Of a stretch of DNA of 64,000 bases, positions 58,038 to 64,000 are shown piece after piece. Below the pieces are notes generated by a model. It was not told the origin of the DNA. It saw only the letters and a list, made by a program, of their open reading frames with translations, and ran no database searches. The translations under genes were made by a program, and so were the position numbers. Source of the stretch: SPDF01 sp963699825. Its GTDB lineage: Bacteria; Gemmatimonadota; Gemmatimonadetes; Gemmatimonadales; GWC2-71-9. The first letter of the stretch is position 1, and each line of letters opens with the position of its first letter. The stretch lies in the NCBI GenBank assembly GCA_963699825.1, contig CAVOVI010000013.1, positions 124,001 to 188,000 on the forward strand. Direction: 5' to 3'.

Positions 58038-59260
58038 ATGGACCAGACCTACTTCCGCAAGGGATTCGGGCTCAAGAAGGACATCCAGGGGACGCTGACG
58101 TCCGACTACGCCAGTGGCGTGGTGGACGCCTTCCTCAAGGGTGGTCACACGCTTGTCGCGGGGCCCCTCACCTTTCGGCTGGCCAAGGAGTTCGGCTTCT
58201 GCTACGGCGTGGACCGGGCCGTGGAATACGCCTACGAGACGCGGGTGAAGTTTCCAGACCGCCCGATCGCGCTGGTCGGGGAGATCATCCACAACCCGCA
58301 CGTCAACGCGCGGCTCGAGCAGATGGGCGTGCGGTTTCTGCAGCACGGCCCCGACGGCGACTTCGACTTTTCCGGACTCACGGCAGAGGACGTGGTCATC
58401 ATGCCGGCGTTCGGCGTGACGATCCGGGACTTCGAGCGGCTCCGAGCGGTGGGGTGTGTGCTGGTCGACACCACCTGCGGCTCGGTGCTGAACGTCTGGA
58501 AGCGGGTGGATTCGTACGCCCGCGACGGATTCACCGCCATCATCCACGGCAAGAGCTACCACGAAGAGACGAAGGCGACGGCGAGCCAGGTCACCAAGCA
58601 CCCTGGGGGGCGGTACCTCGTGGTGTACGACATGGACGAAGCGCGGCTGGTCTGCGACTTCATCGAGGGTCGGGGCGACGCCGCTGGTGCTGGCGGAGCG
58701 GTTCGCGGGGAAGACGTCGCCGGAGTTCGACTTCAGCACCGATCTGCAGCGCGTGGGCATCGCGAACCAGACGACGATGCTGGCCGGGGAGTCGCTGGCC
58801 ATCGCGGCCGAGTTCGGCCTGAGCATGGGCCGGCGCTACGGCGAGGCGAATCGCGACGAGCATTTCCGGAGCTTCGACACCATCTGCTCGGCGACCCAGG
58901 AGCGGCAGGATGCGGTGCTGGCGCTGCTGGAGGAGCCGCTCGACCTGATGGTGGTGGTCGGTGGCTACAACTCGAGCAACACCTGCAACCTGGCGGCGAT
59001 CTGCGAGGCCAAGGGGGTGCGGACGGTGCACATCGAGGACGCCGATTGCATCGACGTGGAGACGGGGGTGGTGCGACACCAGCCGATCCGGACCAAGGTC
59101 GGAGGAACGAATCGAGGGGTGGCTCTCCGGCGCCCGGCGGATAGGTTTGACGGCCGGTGCCTCGACCCCCAACAACAAGATCGGTGAAACCGTTACCCGG
59201 ATTTGTGAGAGCGCGGGGGTGATGTCCGACCTGAGCGCGGCGCTGTTGCCCGGGAGGTGA
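58038..59260 (+). CDS. ispH: 4-hydroxy-3-methylbut-2-enyl diphosphate reductase (long type, two frameshifts)
   Basis: Last step of the MEP isoprenoid pathway. Three [4Fe-4S] cysteines lie in EFGFCYGVDRAVE, LVDTTCGSVLNVW and FDTICSATQERQDAV; substrate text includes GEIIHNPHVN, HGKSYHEETKATAS and VVVGGYNSSNT. An extra G near 58664-58671 and another near 59093-59100 split the frame; removing both gives 406 residues, the longer cyanobacterial/plant-like class. TAGATT precedes ATG 58038 by 5 nt. Ends just before the epimerase gene. Confidence 0.92.
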
Positions 59261-59261
59261 T

Positions 59262-60226
59262 TTGACCGTCCGCCAGCTCTCCCTCGGCGGCATTCCCGCC
59301 GTCTCCCTCTCCAATGATCTGCTCGAACTGATCGTCGCCCCGACCCTCGGCATGAAGATCACCAACCTGCGCCGGCGCCGGGGCCGGGAGTGGCTCTGGC
59401 GCAATCCTGCCATTCCCTTCGCGCCGGGAGTCCCCGGCAGCTCCTATGTGGAGACCGCCGACAGCGGCGGGTGGGATGAGTGCTTTCCCACCCTTCTCCC
59501 ATCCCGCATTCCCGGCGCTCCTCCCGAGACTCCCCCACTTCCCGATCACGGCGAACTCTGGTCCGCCCGCTGGGAATCCCGCATCTACGAGCACGCCGAG
59601 GGGACGACGATTGCCGGGACGGTGCGGGGCGTCGCGCTCCCCTACGAGTTCACGCGGGAGATCTCGCTCTCGGCCGACGAACCGATGGCGGTGTTCCGCT
59701 ATCGGGTTCGCCACACTGGCGAGACGCGCCGTTTCCGTGGATCTGGGCCGCGCACCCCCTCTTCGCCGTTCGGCCGGGCATGCGCATCGTCCTTCCGACG
59801 GTGAAGCAGGTCCGGCTGTTTGACGTGATGGGACGAAACGACTGGCAGGGTGGAGAAGTCCGGCCGTGGCCGCTGGAGGGTGAGGGCGACGCCTTCGTCT
59901 TCCCGGAGGAAACCGGCTGGGCGGCAATGGCGTATGCCGACATTGGCCCCTCCGGGAGGATGCTGCTGCAGGACCCAGAGGCAGGGGAGTGGGTGGATCT
60001 CCTGGTCGAACCGACGGAGGTGCCGCAGGTGGGGCTCTGGCTCAACTGTGGCGGCTGGGCCCCAGGAGGGATCGAGCCCTACTACAACTGCGCCATCGAG
60101 CCGGGCATCGGCGCCCCGGGGCGACTGCAGGAAGCTGCAGGGGACTGGGGGGTGGCCCCGACCTTGCACCCCGGGGAAGAGCGGGCGTGGCGGATGACCG
60201 TGGGCCTCTGGAACGAGGAGGACTAG
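59262..60226 (+). CDS. aldose 1-epimerase-like protein (one-base deletion)
   Basis: A galactose-mutarotase-type beta-sandwich: first frame APTLGMKITNLRRRRGREWLWR, GWDECFPTLLPSRIPG, LPDHGELWSARW (a conserved active-site region); second frame PFPWIWAAHPLFAVRPGMRIVLP, WAAMAYADIGPSG and GLWLNCGGWAPGG. Restoring one C in the CGCCG near 59727-59733 joins them as ETRPFPWIW, 321 residues. TTG 59262 follows GGAGG, close behind ispH. Substrate and sugar unclear. Confidence 0.8.
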
Positions 60227-60289
60227 CGGAACGGCCGCGCGCGCTGCACCTTAGCTGCCCCCAGTTCCCCGACCCGGGATGCAGGCACG

Positions 60290-60667
60290 ATGGCTCGACC
60301 GATGTCCGATGCGTACCGCCTGGTGCAGGCCGCGATAGCGGACCTGCCCAACGTCACCACCCGAAAGATGTTCGGGGCGGAGGCGTACTTTCACGGGCGC
60401 CGCATGTTTGCCTTCCTGCGCGAAGACCTCGTGGTCCTCAAGCTTCCGGAGAGTCAGCGCGAGGAATTGCTGGAGGCCAAGGCGGCGCGTCCGTTCCTCG
60501 TGAACGAGAACGCCGGCTTCGGGCGGTGGGTGGAGGTTCCCGGGACGGGTGAGGCAGCGGAACGCGCGGTACTGCTGGTGCAGTCGGCCTATGCCGCGGC
60601 CAAGCGACCCGATCGGGACGGGCCGCGTCGGCGCCGGAGGCGGCGCACGACGAAGACGGAGGCATGA
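60290..60667 (+). CDS. TfoX N-terminal-domain protein with basic tail
   Basis: A 125-residue protein with the TfoX-N signature: RKMFGAEAYFHGRRMFAFLREDLVVLKLP, then AKAARPFLVNENAGFGRWVEVPG. Sxy/TfoX proteins control competence genes, but isolated TfoX-N proteins are common and mostly uncharacterised. The last 20 residues are very basic (RRRRRRRTTK), suggesting nucleic-acid contact. A strong terminator follows the stop. Confidence 0.8.
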   Translation: MARPMSDAYRLVQAAIADLPNVTTRKMFGAEAYFHGRRMFAFLREDLVVLKLPESQREELLEAKAARPFLVNENAGFGRWVEVPGTGEAAERAVLLVQSAYAAAKRPDRDGPRRRRRRRTTKTEA

Positions 60668-60673
60668 CTTTGT

Positions 60674-60707
60674 CGGCCCGCTCTCAGGAGCGGGCCGTTT
60701 CTTTTTC
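60674..60707 (+). terminator. Rho-independent terminator after the TfoX-N gene
   Basis: Perfect 10-bp stem CGGCCCGCTC/GAGCGGGCCG with TCAG loop and TTTCTTTTTC tail. The convergent DUF72 gene ends inside the hairpin loop. Confidence 0.9.
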
Positions 60708-61642
60708 CTGTCGCTCCGCCAGCATCCGCGCCACCGCCGCGATGGTGAGCGGCGCACTCCCCTCCGCCCGGTTGTTCACCAGCACATACGCCGGTATCCG
60801 TGCCTTCACCGCCGTCTCGATGAGCCGGGCGAGATCGGCGCGCAGCTCGGGATTCCTGTCCTGGATCCGGTCGTAGGGCTGGAAGGCGTCCACCGCCGCG
60901 GCGTAGTACCGGCCCGGCCGCAGGAGCGCCCTCGCCACGACGAACGGGCGCGCCGATCGCGCCCGGCAGGTCGAGCTGCTCACCGATGGACGGCATGCGG
61001 GTCCAGGAGTTGAAACAGTGGGCCACGCTGTGTTCCCGAAGCACCGCGAAGTAGGCGGGCGTCAGGTACTCCTCGTTCCGGAGTTCCACCGCGTACGGCG
61101 CCGAGCGGGGCAGGGCGGAGAAGAACTGGTCGAGCCGGTCGGCGAACTCCTGCGGCAAGGGCTTCGACTTGCCGGTGATCGCCTGGAACTCGAATACGAA
61201 TGGCCCGATGTGATCCGCGAAATGCTGCAGGCAGGGCTCGAGCACCGCCTCGATGAAGAGCTCAGGGTTCAGGAAATCAGGGTTGAGCTGACCGGCGTGC
61301 GCCTTGTCGCGCATCTTGGAATGGGTGTGGACGGTGATCCGGTCCCACACCTTGCTCACGCAGCGGAATCCTGCGGGAAGCGCGGCGGCGTACTCCGTCA
61401 GCGTCTTCTCCGACATCGGGTTGTAGAAGCTGGAGTCGATGCCGACGGTGGAGAAGAGCGGCCAGCGCGCGTACTCGGCGAGCATCTTTCCGCTGGCGCC
61501 GCTCTTGGGATACTTCTTGTGATAGATGAGTCCCTGCCACCCAGGGTAATTCCAGGAGGAAGTGCCGAAGTGGACGCCGGGCGGGAGTGCTGCGCGGAGT
61601 CGCTCCAGCTCCTCAGTGGGTGGTGGTGTCCGGCCCCGTCAC
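60684..61642 (-). CDS. DUF72 (YecE-like) TIM-barrel protein (two frameshifts)
   Basis: Conserved start VHFGTSSWNYPGWQGLIYHKKYP, then VGIDSSFYNPMSEKTL, FRCVSKVWDRITVHTH, FVFEFQAITG, YAVELRNEEYL, and, after the shift, FVVARALLRPGRYYAAAVDAF, YVLVNNRAEGSAPLTI. An extra C near 60951-60955 and another base near 61614-61617 break the frame; repaired length is 318 residues from GTG 61642, 1 nt behind the sugar dehydrogenase stop. DUF72 is a metal-binding barrel of unknown function. Confidence 0.82.
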
Positions 61643-61643
61643 G

Positions 61644-62814
61644 TCAGGTACCAGGCGCGATCCGGTAAATCGTCCCGTTCGAGACGACGACGTACAATTC
61701 GCCGCGCGCATCCTCGCCGAAACTCGTGACCAGTTGCTTGGTGTCGAGCGTCGGCCAGGAGGCGGGGGCGGTCGCGGCGCCGTTCTGGTAGACGAAGCTC
61801 CGGACCCATCCGCTGCAGTAGTCACTGTAGAAATAGGTGCCTTGAAGTTCCGGAATTGCCTCCCCCCGATACACAAATCCCCCGGTGATGGAGCACCCGT
61901 CGCCGTGCCCGTACTCGATGACTGGCATGACCAATCCGGTCTTGTTGCAGGTCATGCTCTTGTAGCAGTGATCGCCCTCCATGATGGCCCAGCCGTAGTT
62001 CTCGCCGCCGGTGCTGGCGGCGGGCTGTACGTCCACTTCCTCCCACTCGTTCTGTCCCACGTCGGCGATATAGAGGTCGCCGGTGGCGCGGTCAAAGCTA
62101 AAGCGCCAGGGATTGCGGAGTCCCCAGTTCCAGAGCTCGCCGCGCATGTTCGGCTGCCCAACAAATGGGTTGCTTGGGGGGACGGTGTACGGGAGGCCAT
62201 GGTCGATGTCGAGGCGCAGCAGTGAGCCGAGGAGGTCGTCCCGGTTCTGGCCGTGGCCCTGCGGGTCGCCGCCGCTGCCGCCGTCTCCGTAACCGGCGTA
62301 GAGATAGCCGTCGGGACCGAAGGTCACGTGCCCGCCGTTGTGGTTTCCGTAGGGCTGGTCCACCTCGATCACGACCTGCTCCGTGGCGGGGTCGAGGACA
62401 TCGGGATTCGTGCCTGTGGTGAAGGTGGCAATGCGGCTGGTTCCGCCGCCGGTGCTGCCTGCCACCGTGAAGCTCAGCACCACCCGACCATCGGTGGGAT
62501 GGAATGCCATGCCGAGGAGGCCCTGTTCACTACGGGTTGTGACGCGGCCGCTGAGGTCGATGAACGGGGTGGGGAGGAGGACACCGTTCTTGATGATGCG
62601 GACCTTCCCACCCTTCTCCACCACGAACAGCCGGCTCGTGTCTCCAGGCGCCGCGGTGACCAGTACGGGGAAGTCGAGGCCGGAGGCGACCTCCTCCAGG
62701 TGCACGGCCACCGCAGAGGGGGGCAGGACCGTCGGCGCGGATTCGCCGGCGCAGGTGAGCCCGAGGCCCAGGAAGGCGCCGGCGAAGGTCAAGGGTACGG
62801 AGGGAGCGTGACAT
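61644..62814 (-). CDS. PQQ-type glucose/sorbosone dehydrogenase-like lipoprotein
   Basis: Six-bladed soluble quinoprotein propeller: LFVVEKGGKVRIIKNG, EQGLLGMAFHPTDGRV, NHNGGHVTFGPDGYLYAGYGDGGSGGDP, LWNWGLRNPWRFSFD, DLYIADVGQNEWEEVDV, ENYGWAIMEGDHCY. The ATG at 62814 directly follows the MscS stop (TAG-ATG). The signal MSRSLRT continues into FAGAFLGLGLTC only if one C near 62793-62795 is removed, giving 389 residues; otherwise TTG 62792 is the in-frame start. The LTC lipobox suggests a lipoprotein. Oxidises sugars in the periplasm. Confidence 0.85.
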
Positions 62815-64000
62815 CTAGGCGGGGTCCTTCCCAGGTTCAGCGGTCCCGCGCAGTTGCGCGGCAGCGGGTGCATCGACCGTGCGGAGGTGGAGATCACGCT
62901 GCGGGAACGGGATTTCGATCCCCGCGGCGACGAGCGTGTTGTTGACGGCGGTCGTGACGTCGCTTTTCATGACGAGGACCTGGCTGATGTCGGAGATCCA
63001 GAACCGCAGTTCGAAGTTCAGGGCGCTGTCACCGAATCCGGTGAAGATGGCGAGTGGCGCCGGCTCCTTCAGGATATTGGAGTACTGGGTCGGCACCTGG
63101 CGCAACAGGTCGAGGACCCGGGCCGGCTCGGTGCCGTAGGCGACGCCCACCTCGATGGTGAGCCGGCGGAGCTGGTCGGACAGGGTCCAGTTGACCACAT
63201 CATTGGAGATGAGCGAGGCGTTCGGGACGATCACCTCCGCGCCATCGTAGGTGCGGATGATGCTCGCGCGGAAGCCGATGCGCCGAACTTCGCCGTTGAG
63301 GTTCTCGCCGGCAGGGGTCTGGACCTGGATGATGTCGCCTTCCCGGATCGGGCGTTCGAAGGCGAGAATGAGGCCCGCCACGAAATTGCTGACGATGGTC
63401 TGGAGCCCGAACCCGACGCCGACGCCGAGGGCACCACCCAGGATGGTCAGTTGGGTGAGTTCGAGGCCGGCCACAGCGAGCGCGAAGACAAACCCCATCG
63501 CAATCAGCGTGTACCGGGTGAGGCGTGCGATGACGCTGGGAAGCCCCTTCGGCATATCGAGTCGGGAGAGCACGTCCATCTCCAGCACGCTGGAAATGGC
63601 GCGACTGATCATGATGCTCGCCCAGACGGTCGTGATGAACAGAAGGACCCCGCCCAGGGAGATGTGCAGCTCACCCAGCGTGAGAGACGCACTCAAGGCG
63701 CCCTGCAGGAACGTCCAGATGGGGTCCATCACGTCGAAGACCATCAGCGTGATCACGACCCACATGAGCACCGATACAAAGGTGACGAGCCGGAGCCCGT
63801 CCCGCACCAGCTTGTCCTTCTGGTCGGTCACGAATCGCGATGTCCCTGCGGCTTCGGAGCGGGTCACGACGATGAGGATGCCGTCGAAGATCTGCACGGC
63901 GGCCAGGACGACGAGCAGGAGGTAGGCGCTCGTCACCGTGCCGCCGGTGAGGAAGAAGGCGAGCGAGGTGTTGCCGATGATGTTGGACCCCGCGGCGACG
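62815..64000 (-). CDS. MscS-family mechanosensitive channel (5' end outside the window)
   Basis: At least 395 residues are visible and the frame remains open to the right edge. Several N-terminal membrane helices (LLLVVLAAVQIFDGILIVV; LITFVSVLMWVVITLMVF type; GGVLLFITTVWASIMIS), then the pore helix GGALGVGVGFGLQTIVSNFVAGLILAFERPI, the beta domain GDIIQVQ and VEVGVAYGTEP-like C-terminal vestibule, and NTLVAAGIEIPFPQRDLHL. It releases osmolytes under hypo-osmotic shock. In-frame GTG 63936 exists, but coding text (GSNIIGNTSLAFFL) continues upstream. Confidence 0.88.
   Translation of the reverse strand, partial: VAAGSNIIGNTSLAFFLTGGTVTSAYLLLVVLAAVQIFDGILIVVTRSEAAGTSRFVTDQKDKLVRDGLRLVTFVSVLMWVVITLMVFDVMDPIWTFLQGALSASLTLGELHISLGGVLLFITTVWASIMISRAISSVLEMDVLSRLDMPKGLPSVIARLTRYTLIAMGFVFALAVAGLELTQLTILGGALGVGVGFGLQTIVSNFVAGLILAFERPIREGDIIQVQTPAGENLNGEVRRIGFRASIIRTYDGAEVIVPNASLISNDVVNWTLSDQLRRLTIEVGVAYGTEPARVLDLLRQVPTQYSNILKEPAPLAIFTGFGDSALNFELRFWISDISQVLVMKSDVTTAVNNTLVAAGIEIPFPQRDLHLRTVDAPAAAQLRGTAEPGKDPA

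Noticed and set aside
1..64000. tRNA, rRNA, IS elements or prophage genes
   Set aside because: I looked for T-loop patterns, transposase motifs and phage genes and saw none that I could support.

Overview
The window is high-GC bacterial chromosome (about two-thirds G+C by eye) from a Gram-negative organism: lipoboxes, Sec signal peptides, outer-membrane barrels and an OmpA-type protein are all present. A one-piece Kgd-type 2-oxoglutarate dehydrogenase (E2 core fused to E1), a fused alpha/beta 2-oxoacid dehydrogenase E1, a swivel-first aconitase, a long IspH and many secreted M28 peptidases, propellers and sulfatase-like enzymes fit a soil or sediment Gemmatimonadota-like bacterium. That placement is inference from gene content; no rRNA gene is in the window. 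No tRNA, CRISPR array, IS element or prophage was recognised.

Layout. 1-6 kb: acyltransferase and membrane protein, HNH nuclease, and kgd on the minus strand. 6-10 kb: Ig-like lipoprotein, then a periplasmic-binding lipoprotein overlapping a hybrid histidine kinase. 10-18 kb: glpD, a divergent methyltransferase, the fadI-fadJ beta-oxidation pair with an M28 peptidase, rho and an HExxH lipoprotein. 19-26 kb: proline dehydrogenase, rsgA, MazG-like protein, amidohydrolase lipoprotein, E1 fusion, porin. 26-36 kb: Ser/Thr kinase, lon (interrupted), Hpt and TrmB pair, an unknown conserved protein, a second M28 peptidase, a secreted propeller. 36-43 kb: aconitase, DUF4015-like hydrolase, OmpA with calcium-binding-type repeats, a SelW-like selenoprotein and phosphofructokinase. 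43-46 kb: pterin/folate operon queD-PCD-pabB-pabA. 46-54 kb: secreted protein behind a sigma-54-type promoter, LysR/DUF1330, sulfatase, DEAH helicase, TetR with an EamA exporter. 54-64 kb: PAS-Fis regulator, outer-membrane barrel, thioesterase, ispH, epimerase, TfoX-N protein, DUF72, sugar dehydrogenase, MscS channel (cut by the window edge).

Four things stand out. (1) A 76-residue SelW/Rdx-family gene has an in-frame TGA at the CxxU position, followed by a bacterial-type SECIS hairpin at the right distance. (2) lon is split just before its Walker A by a 125-nt imperfect hairpin element, and pabB carries an 81-nt in-frame insertion made of two palindromic repeats; related palindromes lie between genes. 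(3) Several genes start exactly 5 nt after a TATCTT/TAGATW hexamer with no Shine-Dalgarno, pointing to leaderless transcription. (4) At least 16 single-base frameshifts, nearly all insertions, break otherwise well-conserved genes; this pattern suggests residual long-read consensus errors, so those genes are annotated across the shift rather than as decayed.
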